From assembly GCF_050947875.1 (NCBI RefSeq), contig NW_027460390.1:1240001-1304000 (forward strand): DNA of 64,000 nt, written 5' to 3'. The notes under the pieces were generated by a model that worked only from the letters and a program-made list of their open reading frames with translations, was not told where the DNA came from and ran no database searches. Within the stretch, counting starts at the first letter, position 1. Each line of letters opens with the position of its first letter. Source of the DNA: Dermacentor variabilis. Lineage: Eukaryota; Arthropoda; Arachnida; Ixodida; Ixodidae. The position numbers and the translations under genes are program-made. Positions 1-11,249 of the stretch are shown piece by piece.

Positions 1-211
1 ATTGAGGAGCTCGTCGTGAGCCCCTGTGCGACATGCACGTAGGGGACGCTGCAAGGTTTCGCGGCGTTCTTCGTACAACTCGCCGGAAGGCGCGCGACGC
101 TGGAGACACTCGAGAAGTACAGCTTCGAAGCGAACGAGTTGGACCTCGCAGACTTCTCCATTGCCCTGAGCGAATTGCTCGGTGGCCTGGCGCATTTGGA
201 TGCTTTTGCAG
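1..211 (+). pseudogene. 3' end of leucine-rich exon, copy 1 remnant
   Basis: This is the counterpart of 35399-35609, the end of the exon described at 34642-35609. One frame, from about base 50, reads as a plausible protein tail rich in Leu and acidic residues, including EANELDLADFSIALSELL. It ends at a good donor-like site (GCAG|GTCAGC) at 211/212. The frame before base 36 (EELVVSPCAT) hits a TAG at 38-40 just before the downstream frame takes over, the same lesion as in copy 2. Only the end of the exon is inside the window. The gene family is not recognised; leucine-rich repeats are an inference from the Leu spacing. Confidence 0.5.
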
Positions 212-611
212 GTCAGCGCGAGATACTCGCGATTTGAGAGGCGTATTAAAGAGTTTTCGTTTGCTACTTTGGCCACTTTTGATGCATGAGTGATGTCGCA
301 CAATAAACAATGGGACATACATAGTGACCCAAGTTGTCTATTAGATTAAGCCTTTACGTATGTGCCGGCTGCGAACATTGCAAGCAGCCTACCCTTGCCA
401 CTGGGTATATGCCTGAATCAGATTTGCATGTAAAAACATTACGCACAATTAATTACTTGCAGTCAATTGACTTTAACCTCGCTAACTGAACCTCAATACG
501 GCGCGTATTCCGTGAAACAAAAGTGGTTGAACGTGAGAGAGGAAGCTGAATTGTGCCGACTGTACATGAAGCATAACCTTGACTTAGAGCCCGCACGGCT
601 AGCTTCGAACG
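212..611. other. Unannotated intron-like or intergenic stretch
   Basis: AT-rich sequence follows the donor-like site. No coding or repeat signature was recognised. At about 510 the counterpart in copy 2 departs into a 1.5-kb extra segment (35911-37428). Confidence 0.5.
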
Positions 612-750
612 TCAACCGCAGTAGTACCTGAGTGCCTATGACGTTGCGCCGCTGAGCTCGAGGTAGCGGGTTTGATCCCGGCCATGCTGGTCATATTCCA
701 ATGGGGGCGGAATGGTGAAACGCTCGTCTACAGTGCAGGAACGCCAGGTG
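612..750 (+). repeat. tRNA-derived SINE (copy 1)
   Basis: The segment has a tRNA-like head ('gttgcgccgctgagctcgag') and a B-box-like 'gggtttgatccc' at about 668-679. The tail 'aatgggggcggaatggtg' follows. The same head-plus-tail appears reversed at 14435-14650 and in copy 2 at 37545-37680, so it is a dispersed family and not a tRNA gene. RNA polymerase III promoter boxes are the family hallmark; activity cannot be judged. Confidence 0.65.
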
Positions 751-877
751 GGCATGCATCATCTAGAGTTGACTGCTATGCCATGCCTTCCAATAAGATA
801 ATCAATTTTGCGAGTAAAACCGCAGAATTTTCTTTTAATATGACTCGCATTCTTCGCTTTCTTGGGATATTTTGAGC

Positions 878-988
<111 letters not shown>

Positions 989-1104
989 ACTCCGAAACAG
1001 CTGAGTGAGTTAGTGAGTGAAGAAACTTTAATGCAGGTCCGGCGAGGACGCGAACTCGTCGCGCACCCAAGTTGTCTACCAGCTTGGGACACCAGGAATT
1101 TTCT

Positions 1105-2265
1105 CGCAGTCGGGAGGCTGTCGTGGCCATTTCATCGTCGTCATTCCAGCTTCGTCATCTGACTCTAGTCATGCTTCCCTCGTCACGTCGTCTTCGTCGA
1201 CAAAGTCGTCAAGCTTGCCTAATAGCTTCGACCACTACGCGCTTTTGGTCGTGATGCCGCCAGGATGGTTGCTTCTTCACCCTTTCAGCTTTGTCATCCG
1301 ACTGTCGTCATTCCGTCGGCGCGACGCTGTTGTAACACTGTCTTCATATCCTCGTTGTCATATCGTCATCATCGTATCGTCATATCATCGAGATGCCTTC
1401 ATCTTCACGCTATTGCCCTAACGCCATCGTTGCCATGCAGGCGTCGTCATGGAATCGTCACGCCATCGTCGAGGTCGTTCAGTCCTAGTTATTCAAACTT
1501 CGTCATGCTACTGTGGTTGTGCTGTCTTCCTTAGACCCTCGCAATTGCAGTCATACTGATCTCGTCACGCTATCGTCTTACCGTCGTAATCACTTCAGAT
1601 ATGTTATCCCAGTATCGTCGTGCCGTAGTCGTTTTACCGCCTTCCTCATCATATTGTCCTCATACCATTGTCATGCCATCGTCATCATTGAGTCGCCGTC
1701 ATACAGCTGTCTGCATGCATTTAGTGCCATACCGTTGTAGTGCCGTCACGGTCGTTCTATAGTCATCCTCTTAACTTCGTCATGCACCTGTCGTCATGCT
1801 GGCGCCGGCATGCCATCATCGTCGCACAGTCGTCGTCATCCGGTTGTCATCACATTGTCGTCTTGATAATGCCAAGCGAGTCATTTTATTGTAATTATGC
1901 AGCCTTCCTTTAATCGCGATCATGCCGCCGTTCCCATGCCATTGTCGTCATTGTGTCGCCTTCAGACGGCCGCTGTCGTGCATCCGTTGTCCCACCGTCG
2001 TCGTAAAGTCGTCATGCGGTCGTGCTCGTGCCATCGCCGTCATTCAAGCTTCTTTATCCGGTTGCCTTCATCCGGTTGTACTTATAGTATCGTCATCATT
2101 TCACCATTGTCATCTCATTGTCTTCAAGTTCTCGACGTCATACTGCCTTTGTTGTTCCATCGACGTTTATCCTTGTTCCTTCCATCGCCGTCACAGCGCC
2201 GTCGTCATGGAGTAATCGTCGTGCCATCATTCTCGTTAGCAACTTTGCCAAGCAAGTGGCATAGA
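1105..2265 (+). repeat. Degenerate TCGTC/CATGCC minisatellite field, plus orientation
   Basis: More than 1.1 kb is built from imperfect reiterations of TCGTCATGCC, CCATCGTCGTC and 'cttcgtcatcc', with no fixed period obvious by eye. Strand asymmetry is strong (pyrimidine-rich, few G-runs). Open frames here in all three plus-strand phases are Arg/Ser/His/Leu-rich artefacts of the repeat. It is preserved in copy 2 at 38165-39440. A field of the same composition lies in the opposite orientation at 3880-5130. Confidence 0.75.
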
Positions 2266-3879
2266 AAAATTGGCCTATAGTGGATGCAGGCCGCGTTGCT
2301 TAAAGCAGAAGTAATTAGAAAAGTAAGTAATTAGAAATAAACGATATTCAGCAATATGAATTGTCACAACATCACTTGAATGATAATTGCATTACCGTCG
2401 ACAACCATCTTCATATAGGTTCCACCATAATTTTTTTCAAACGTATTCAAACTCTACGGCTTCGGTACTAACGGTAGAGTTAAACACACTTGCGTTCTGT
2501 GGGTCATAGTGTCCAAGCTTTCTGATTCCCGTTTTTGTCAACTGTATCTTACTCGCCGTTCTCAACTCTTTTGGGAGGGTTCGAATATTCAGATTCCCTC
2601 TCTTGTGAGCGATGCTGCAACATCCTAAACAGAACCGGTTCAGAGCACGCGGGAACCTTTAGCAACCACTGCTGATACTTTTCCGGCACTAGACGCTAGT
2701 CGAGTGAGTAATGTCAGTCTTGGCTGTGTGCAAAGAAAGGGAACGCACTTGAATTTATTACTGCCGTCGATGGTATACATGACTGGTGTTAATGTTCGTC
2801 TCGTTCACCGAGGCTCAACAACAGAGAGGTAGCTGTTGTGAACGGTGACGCCACGCACTATTCGTGAGACACACCAATCCTGATGTGTTTCAAATGAGGA
2901 CGCATAATCTTGTATGAGGTCACTTTCTTCCTATTTGGTAGAATACTTTGATACAGTTTAACTTCTATTGAAAGTTATAAATTTTCACTAAAATGTTAAT
3001 CAGTATAGAAAAAGCGACCGAAAAACATAAATCAAAATGAGCGCTTGAATGTGCCAAGGTCGAACAGGTTGTTCTGTTATAGCTGCCTCTTGCGGTTCTT
3101 TGAAAACAAGTGGAAGTGGTAGGACTGAAGCCCAGTGACATGTCTACGAGTTCTTCAGGGCCATTTTGCATTTTCTTTAGCTTGTTTGTAGGATCAGCAA
3201 CCGCTTTTTTCATTGTCCCCCTTTGAGGGCCCAGTGGTTGAAGCTCAGACCAGCACAATGAGAAGCATATCTGACGCTCCCCTACTTTTGCAAAATGGCA
3301 CACCCCGCATGTGTTTAGTTCTGGTATTTCCCCTCACATTACCTCGTAACACGGTGGGGATGCTTTACGGTGCAGCTTCATTAGTTTTCGCTTTACAAGG
3401 GAAATATGTTTCAAGCTAGGAAATAAGCTCGGAGCTTGCATTGCAAGTGAAAGATATGATGTAGTAATTGTGGCTGCGGATCATGCGATTTCTTGAGCGA
3501 ACATCAAAATAGGGTAAATTGCACATCCGCTACTAGTGCATATGTGCTACTAGTCCTGGCATTTCTATGTTGGCAAGCGCTCTTATGCTGCAAGACTGAC
3601 CATAGCATTAGATATTTTAGCCACACTTTTAGATGAAGTAGGATTTTGAGTAGAGTATTGGATTAAAAAATATACAGTAGAACCTATATCACCATGACTG
3701 TCGACGGTAATTGAATTAGCATTCAGGCAATGTAGCGACGAAACGGATTTCTCAAGTCAGGTTTACTTGAAATCGTTTGCGGTCATTCTGACACTTGCAT
3801 AGCTTCAGTTACATGTGGCGCCCACTCTAGGTTGTATCGACCCACTTTGCTTTTGGCACTCGCTTGCGAAGGTCGCGTA
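2266..3879. other. Spacer between opposed minisatellite fields
   Basis: Ordinary-composition sequence conserved in copy 2 (39441-41085). A 112-codon minus-strand open frame at 2965-3303 is broken in copy 2 and has no recognisable motif, so it is not called as a gene. No repeat family was recognised. Confidence 0.5.
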
Positions 3880-5130
3880 TGAGCAATGCTAGGACGTAGG
3901 GACGACGATGGAGCGTCAAAGGTGGTGTGCCGACGACAGCATAACCGAAAATGACATGACGATTCCGAAATGATATTGATATTAGGAGGACGATTGCTTG
4001 AAAAAAAGGTATAACGACGACGGCAAGACGACAAAAGGTCATGTCATTATCGGCAGCTACACTGACGATAATGACATGACCACGACGGCACGGCGACGAC
4101 AGTATGACAACAGATGCACATAACAGCGACTGTCTGAAGACGACGCCGTGACGAAGATGGCATGACAACAGCGACATATCAGGATTGAATGACGACACCA
4201 TGATTATCATAGAATGAAAAACAAGGAACGTAATCAGACCGACACAGCCGGTATGACTACAACGCCATAACGACAACGGGATGACGTTTTGAAGTGACAA
4301 GGATGGTGCCATGGCGACATGGCAGGCAAGGATGGTGCCAAGGCATGCGATGGCGACATTGGCATGCCAACGGCTTTGTGACGACGGCGGCATGAAGACG
4401 AATGTATAACAACGAATGCCATACGGCGACTGTATGATTTACGACGCAGTTTTGTTGGGATGCAAATAATGGCATGAGGACAATGGTATAAGTTCGAATG
4501 CGCGATGACGACTACCTCACGAAGGCTGCATGACCATGACTATGTGAAGGCGATGGAGGGACGATGACAGCATGGCAAAACTAGAATGACGACTATCACA
4601 TGACCACGAGAGCCCCGCGGCAGTATGACAATGAATGCAAGACAACTGTAGATGGCGCGATAATGACGGCATGACGAGAGTCGGATTACAATCCTGCAAT
4701 GATGACAATTCAAGAATCATAACGACATCCATACCATGAGCACATTCCTAGTAGCAGGCGGTATTAGACAATTCGCGTAACTGGGTCAGTGTACAGGGCG
4801 TGACGACGACTGCATGACGAGAGTCGAAGGCGAAGCTTTAATGGCGACGCTGAAATGACCACGACGGCCTCACGACGATGTTATGACAACAAATGTATGA
4901 CGCCTGTGTAAGGATGATGGCGTGACGACGACGGCATGACAAACCTGGAACGACGACAACGCAACGACCACAACGGCACCAAGGCCGCGAGCACGTACCT
5001 AGTGGTACAAGTTGTCAGATTACTCGGGCCACTGTATCGGCGTAAAAGGCATGACGATGACTGCAGCACGAGAGTTACATGATGAAGCTTTAATGGCGAC
5101 GATGCAGTGACCGAAGCGGCATCACGGCTA
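3880..5130 (-). repeat. Degenerate TCGTC/CATGCC minisatellite field, minus orientation
   Basis: The plus strand here is a run of 'gacgacgacggcatgac' variants, the reverse complement of the motif type at 1105-2265. Individual stretches do not align base for base with that field, so this is shared repeat composition and not a simple inverted copy. Preserved in copy 2 at 41085-42310. Confidence 0.75.
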
Positions 5131-5504
5131 CGCTACGAGCACATACTTTGTGGCCGTAGCTTAGATTGGACAGCACCGTCTTCAGGCAGTCGCTGTCATG
5201 GATCCGTTGACATACTGTGATCGCCATGCTGTTGCATTCGCGTAACTTGGGCTACTGCATCGGCGTAAGTGGCTAGACAGATATATAGACATATAAGCTC
5301 AAAACGCGCGAAGAAGACAAAGAATGCTAACCGCATTTAAATACAGTTTTCCTGAAATGCGAGATCGCGTTACTTGCTTTGAGAATTAACAGCAATCCCA
5401 CCATGTCACAAGTGAGTGAATATTTAATTTGAGGGTGTTCGGTGAAACAACGAGCATTTTTCTTTCTTGAATGTCGGCGAGTGTTCAGTCCTCGTACACG
5501 TTGA
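5131..5504. other. 3' flank of F-box gene
   Basis: Nothing recognised apart from a short 'agatatatagacatataagc' stretch. Conserved in copy 2 (about 42311-42660). No clear polyadenylation site was assigned. Confidence 0.4.
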
Positions 5505-6876
5505 CTACGATATACTTGAGTGTATATCTAATGACTGGAAGCGGAATTTTGCAGTGTGCACAACACTTTTCTCCTCCAAAACACGAAATGAAAGCTTCCC
5601 CTCGTTCATCCGCGAGCACTGCTCCTCCAAATAGCGCATGTAGTTCATCGAAACATCCGTGTTAAAAGCAAGGTACTTCCTAAGGTTCCCCACCACACGT
5701 GTCATATCGTACTCTGCGGCGTCCGACGTGCAATGTGCACGAAGCACGAACCAAGTATGGCCCCTGGTGGACTTGTCTAGAACATCTACCACCGTGATCA
5801 ACTGGCTTGCGGTCTCCGCTGCCTGAGAGACAATGTCCAACTGGGCGCGAACAAGCCTCGGCAGCGCGATGAGCATCCTAAGCAGCATGTCTCGCCCGCA
5901 AACGCCGTAAACTGCGACACTTTTTTGGTCCTTGCAGTCGTGCATGAAGTTGAAGACATACTGGCTGAGCGTTCTGGCACTGATGGTGACGTGAGGAAGC
6001 TTCTTTCTAGATTTTTGCAGGAGATGTTTGGTGTTCTTCCATGTGGAGCTGTTGAACGTCAAAATGTTCGTCGAATTCTCTCGGCGTCCTGAACAGGGAG
6101 TCGAACCGCCAGGTTCCGCACTCTCCATCCACTGAAAGGATCCGGAGCTTGAGGAAAGACTGAAGTACCTGTGCCACCGTCACGTCGTTCTCGTTGCAAA
6201 CGCTGCCGATCTGGAGTAACTTCAGGTTTGGACGTGCCTTAGACATGTGCAGCAATCCGCCTGTGAATATACGAGTTACTGAGAGGCATGCCAGATGCTG
6301 CAGTGATCCCATGCACCCCCATGTGCTTCTATAGCGTACCCGATCCGAGTTGATATGCAGTTCTTCAAGCAATGGACAGCTGGCGTATAGCTGGCGAAGA
6401 ATGCCGCCCTCGATGTGGGCTTCTCGCGAAGTCAAGAATACTTTCAGGCATTTTAAGCTCTGGAGAAGGCGTACGTCATCTGGCAGCAGCTTATCACTTC
6501 CACGCAACGCCATGGAGGTAACTGACACGCAGATTCGCAGAATGATTGGCATGCTGCGATGTGAGGGCCCTCGGCAAGGTATCACCAGCTCTTTCTCCAG
6601 TTTGAAGTGCGTCGAGCAAGGAGCGATGTCTTCTACGCAGATAATTCCGGAGACATTAAGCTTGCGGATCAGGGTGGCTCTGTTTAGGCCCTCGTCCACC
6701 GGGTGCTCTCTTTCCATGTCCCGCAGGTTGATACGCACCGCTGTCCAGAGGCAAGGGTCGAAGGCTAACCTCTTCCATCGCTCGTACACGTGGGCTATTG
6801 TCGCGAGCCAGAGTTGCGGGAGGTAAGCGAATATCTTGAGGACGAGTTCAACTGGGAGGTCGTCAAAGTGCAACAT
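5505..6876 (-). pseudogene. F-box/LRR-type protein gene with internal frame change (copy 1)
   Basis: F-box proteins recruit substrates to SCF ubiquitin ligases through Skp1. The start at 6876 (MLHFDDLPVELVLKIFAY) opens directly into an F-box at about residues 6-45, with the expected LP..L..IF..L core and a W..L..D..LW tail. Leucine-rich segments follow (LKCLKVFL, LQHLACLSV, LRILSVDGE). The first frame ends at 6007. From about 6085 a second frame continues a plausible protein (TFNSSTWKNTKHLL through YMRYLEEQCSRM) to a stop at 5505. The combined product would be about 455 residues. The frame change sits near a short T run (minus strand 'gaacattttgacg') and is at the same place in copy 2, so it predates the duplication, or an indel was copied between them. 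No intron consensus was seen at the junction. Single-exon layout suggests a retrocopied or intronless family member. Confidence 0.7.
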
Positions 6877-7278
6877 CTTCTTCTTCTTCTTCCTTCAAAA
6901 TTCTGGCACGTACACACGAGGAGGAGATTGGCCATGGCACTCAATGGAAACATAACGTCAACTTCTTGCTTCCTGTTAACTTATTGATCTGTACGATCTA
7001 TATTTTATTAGTAGTGAATATAAATTATTTTTGTTTTCCTGTTTCTCGAATAGTCATGCCAGTTTTGCCGAAAATGCTATATTACGAAAACAACGCGATT
7101 AAGTGTTAATAATGAGGAAAATGTGCTTAACATGAGAGTCTCCCAGTCGCAATGACGTACTGATGCACAACCTGACACACTTCCTTTCGGGCTCGACCAC
7201 GGGTACTTGCCCCAAAAGATAACATGTTAATCACCGAGAGAGGAAGGCCCATACGCGACAGGGGTTGCTTAAAGTAGG
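6877..7278. other. 5' flank of F-box gene
   Basis: A GAA/CTT-type triplet run ('cttcttcttcttc', 6883-6896) lies immediately upstream of the ATG on the coding strand. Beyond it the sequence is AT-rich with no recognised feature. Similar in copy 2 (44058-44460). Confidence 0.4.
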
Positions 7279-7400
7279 TCACAAAGCGACACATCTTTTT
7301 TTGAATTTTGTATACGGCCAAGCATATGGCCATGAATTCGGCCACATAAAATTGGAGTGTAATCGGGAAGACGGATAGCAAAGCTCCATGACAGTGTTTG
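7279..7400 (-). pseudogene. RNase H-domain fragment of a LINE, truncated copy 1
   Basis: The minus strand encodes AEFMAICLAVYKIQKK, resembling the 'AEL.AI..AL..I' helix of LINE or retroviral-type RNase H. The rest of the domain is absent here but present in copy 2 (44760-45060), where the counterpart continues to WITGQRGLALIEITDSLAK. About 500 bp have therefore been lost from copy 1 at about 7291. Confidence 0.5.
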
Positions 7401-8147
7401 AGAGCAAATGCCTATCGTTGATTTCTGACCTTTTTATTAGGCGTCCGTGGACACTGCATTTTATGATGGAAAACCTTCCAAATACTAATTCAAAGACTAG
7501 CGTTTTCTTGTCTATGAAATTAGCATTACTTGGAAAGCGCAACATGGCAGCGCTGATTCAGCGTTCCTCTTCTACCTTTTCTATGACCCCTAGCGCTTTC
7601 GTTTTATCAAACATTTTTACGAGAGCGATATCTGGGTGTTCTTATTCCTTAATGAGGAAATAAACTATGAATTGTCACTGGTGTGCCAGAGAATGTTTAC
7701 TTTCACTATATCGTGTTGCATAGGCGCCGACTACCTCTGGAGTTTTCCGGGAGGAGGGGGGCTCAGCTCACTACGGACGATGCCGGTGCCTCCCCCCTCC
7801 CTCCCACGGACGCGCACACATACACACACCTATAGTGCCATAGCGAGAGCTTTGTCACCCACATCATTCCAGGTTGTTTTCGCCTTTCCTCGACCTTTTC
7901 ACTTGAAATTTTACTGGGGCTAATCGCTTACTGCATAATTGTTGGCGCGGACGTGCAAGGCTTTTAATTCATAATTTCGCTTTATTTCTGCAAATCCTGA
8001 CAATAGGAGGACCCGGGCATTAGAAGATCTAGCGGCGGCTCCCTCATCCGTATTTTCTCACTTCAACATTGTTTTAAGTTTCCACACGATATATACATAC
8101 ACAATATATGAATATACACACAGGACAAAGCTTATTAAATATTTGAA
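7401..8147. other. Unannotated stretch between LINE fragments
   Basis: Contains short open frames on both strands without motifs, a C/G-rich patch at 7745-7810 and an ACAC patch at 7815-7830. Conserved in copy 2 (45061-45787). No element boundary was identified. Confidence 0.4.
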
Positions 8148-10600
8148 AGAAGTCATCGTCATCAACAGCCTGTTTTATGTCCACTGCAGGACGAAGGCCT
8201 CTCCCTGCGATCTCCAATTACCTTTGTCCTGCGTCAACCGATTCCAACTATAGAGCCCGCGAATTTGCTAATTTCATCGCTCCACCTAGTTTTTTGTCGT
8301 CCTCGATTGCGTTTTCCTTCCCTTGGTGCCCCTTCTTAATGTAACGTTCTGTAACGGTTATCTAACCCCCGCATCACATGACCCGCCTAGCTCCATTTTT
8401 TCCACTTGTTGTCAATTAGAATATCGTCTATACCCATTTGATCTCTGATCCAAACCGCTCTCTTTCTGTCTCTTAACGTTATGCCTAGCAATCTTCGTTC
8501 CATCGCTCCTTGCGCGGTGCTTAACTTGTTCTCAAGCTTCTTTGTCAGTCTCCAAGTCTCTGCCCCATATTTCAGCACTGGTAAAATGCACTGATTCTAC
8601 ACCTTCCTTTTAAATGATAATGGTAAGCTTCCAGTCAGGAGCTGGCAATATCTGCCGTATGCGATCCAACCCATTTTTTATTCTTCTGTGAATTTCCTTC
8701 TCATGATCAGGGTTCCTGTGATTAATTGACCTAAGTAAACGTACTCCTTCACAGACTCTAGAAGTCGACAAGCGATCCTGAACTCTCGTTCCTTTGCCCG
8801 GTTATTTATACTTATCTTTGTCTTGTGCATATTAATCTTCAACCCCACTCTTACTCTCTCTCTGTTAAGGTCCTCAATGATTTGTTATAATTCATCTGCA
8901 TTGTTGCTGAATAGAACATTGTCATCGGCAAACCGAAGGTTGCTGAGATATTCGCCGTTGATCTTAACTCCTATGCCTTCCCAGTTTAATAGCTTGAATA
9001 CTTCTTCTAAGCACGCAGTGAATAGCACTGGAGAGATTGTGTCTCCCTGTCTGACCCCTTTCTTTATAGGTATCTCCCTACTTTTCTTGTGTAGAATTAA
9101 GGTAGCTGTAGAACCTGTGTAGATATTTTCCAATGTATTTACGTAAGCGTTCTGTAATCCTTGATTATGTAATGCCTCTATGACTGCTGTTACTACTGCT
9201 GAATCAAATGCCTTATCGTAATCTATGAAAGCCACATAGAGAGGCTTATTGGACTCTGAGGATTTCTCGATAACCTGATTGATGACATGGAAGTGATCCA
9301 TTGTAGAGTATCCTTTCCTGAAGCCAGCCTGTTCCTTGGGTTGACTAAAGTCCATTGTTGCCCTTATTCCATTTGATATTATTTTGGTAAATAGTGTATA
9401 TAACACTAGCCGTAAGCTAATGGAACTATAATTTTTCAATTATTTAATGCCTCCCTTTTAGTGGATTAGTATAAAGTTTGCATTCTTCCAGTCTTCTGGA
9501 ACCCTTGCAGTCGATAGACACTTCGTATAAAGAGCCGCCAGTTTTTCAAGCATTATGTCTCCTCCATCTTTGATTAAATCGACTGTTATTCCATATTCTC
9601 CTGCTGATCTTCTTCGGTTCATGTCTTGCAAGGCCCTTCTGACCTCATCGCTAGCTATAGGAGGAGTTCGTGTATCCTGTTCATTACTGTTTCCAACAGA
9701 CGTATCTTGACTCATCTGGGTACTGTACAGATCAGTATAGAATTCTTCCACTGCTTTGACTATATCTTCGAGATTGCTGATGATATTACTCTGCTTATCT
9801 TTCAGTGCATACATCTTGGTTTGTCCTATGCCAAGCTTCTCACCGATTTGTCGCTGCATTCATTTTTTACGGCTTCTTCAGTCTTTCTCACGTTATAGTT
9901 TCGAATATCCCTTATTTTCGCCTTGTTGATCAGTTTTGACAGTTCTGTGAATTCTATCTCTTGAGTTGGACACTTTCATTTTTTGTCGTTACTTTATTAG
10001 GTCCTTTGTTACTTGGGAGAGCTTGTCTACTGGTTGCCATGGCGCCTTGCCTCCCACTTCAATTGCTGCCTCTGAAGCCAACCTAGTTACGGTTTCATCA
10101 TTAGCTCTATGTCATCATCATCTCTCTCTTCTAAGGCTGCATATATGTTTGCAAGTACCAGCCTGACTTTTTCTTCTTCTACACTTACTGCCTCTAGGTT
10201 GACCTGTTTCTTCTTGACCAATTTAGCTCTTTGAGGTTCACCTCAATTCACCTCAATTTCTTCAAATTGAGGTGAATCCTAGCCCCCACAAACCTATGAT
10301 CACTGCATGTTACTTTACCTACTACTTCTACATCCTGCACTATGCTGCGATCAGCAGAAAGTATGAAGTCAAATTCATTTCTTGTTTCACCATTAGGGTT
10401 TTTCCAGGTGGACTTTCTGTTGCTACGCTTCCTGAAAAAGGTGTTCATTATTCGAAGCTTATTCGTTTCTGTGAAATTTACCTGCATCTCTCCTCTAGCG
10501 TTCCCAGAATCGACGCCGTAGTTGCCAATTGCTTGTTCACCAGCATGCTTTCTCCCCACTTTTGCATTGAGGTCGCAAATTACTACAGTATATTGAATTA
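8148..10600 (-). mobile_element. RTE-family LINE, decayed and 5'-truncated (shared element, copy 1)
   Basis: Read 5' to 3' on the minus strand. The endonuclease C-terminal half is at 10559-10248 (NTFFRKRSNRKSTW, NGETRNEFDFIL, SDHRFVGARI). The finger and early RT part is at 9859-9458, and the RT core at 9439-8885 contains FIDYDKAFDSAV, KKGVRQGDTISPVLF and NLRFADDNVLFS. The C-terminal YGAETWRLTKKLENKL block is at 8578-8387. The pieces are in different frames with stops, so it is dead. It belongs to the same clade as the intact element at 11250-14225 but is a distinct, more diverged family. The 3' end shows the GAT-rich tail typical of RTE ('tcatcgtcatcaacagcc'). It lies at the same place in copy 2 and so predates the duplication. 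Confidence 0.88.
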
Positions 10601-10952
10601 GTCAATTAAATGAATAGAGGTAAATAGAGGTAGCCAATTAAAAAAAAGATATTTCAAAAGGTACGGATAGCCTATGCCTAGAGAATGAACATGTTACTGT
10701 ATGTTCACCACGCTTCAAATTGCTTTGCGTGCTTTTTTGCCCATGAAATAAAACCTATATACTTCAGTGACCCCTCTCGCAGACTCTTTTATCAATGGTG
10801 TGTGAAATGCACGTGAATGTTGTGTCTCAGTATTGCTTCTCTTTCCGGTAAGCAATACTAACGACTCATGAAAAAAAAACGTTTCTAATAATTTATAACA
10901 TTTATTAGGGGTGGAAACATCGTCAGTTGCATGCAAAGGTCATAAATAGATA
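10601..10952. other. Flank between RTE remnant and DNA transposon
   Basis: AT-rich, no recognised feature. Conserved at 48161-48518. Confidence 0.4.
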
Positions 10953-11225
10953 CAGGGTGTCCCAATTAACTATCATGCAGCAAGATAAAAAAAGAGCGAT
11001 GCGTTACTCGAAGGAAACCTAGTACATATAGTTTCCGGTACAGTGGAGTAGCTGCCAGTAATTGTTTCGTTACTGAGATTTATATAGGTAATCTAACTAA
11101 TTATCTAACTCGAGACGTATTATCCTAACTATCAAAGTGTCAATAAGGCATTTGAACGTAGAGCAAAGGGACACCTAATTGCAGTACTTTCAGCGACTTC
11201 CTAATTGTGTATATTTTTTCCCGAC
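10953..11225 (+). repeat. Left terminal inverted repeat of Tc1/mariner-like element (copy 1)
   Basis: Matches the reverse complement of 19674-19942. Shared blocks include 'gcgttactcg', 'cctagt.catat', 'gtggagtag', 'atctaactcgag', 'tcaaagtgtcaat' and 'ctaattgtg', ending at 'ttttttcc.gac'. The RTE block begins 4 bp beyond its inner edge. Confidence 0.85.
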
Positions 11226-11249
11226 TGATCATCATCATCATCAGCCTAG

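Noticed and set aside
1072..2280. Overlapping plus-strand open frames rich in Ser/Arg/His/Leu (also 38140-39481, and minus-strand frames in 3783-5069 and 41014-41901)
   Set aside because: Open in several phases because of the TCGTC minisatellite composition; no motifs, and not conserved in frame between copies.
6350..6826. 158-codon plus-strand open frame antisense to the F-box gene (also 43444-44007)
   Set aside because: A shadow of the F-box coding strand; its residues follow from the antisense of Leu-rich codons.
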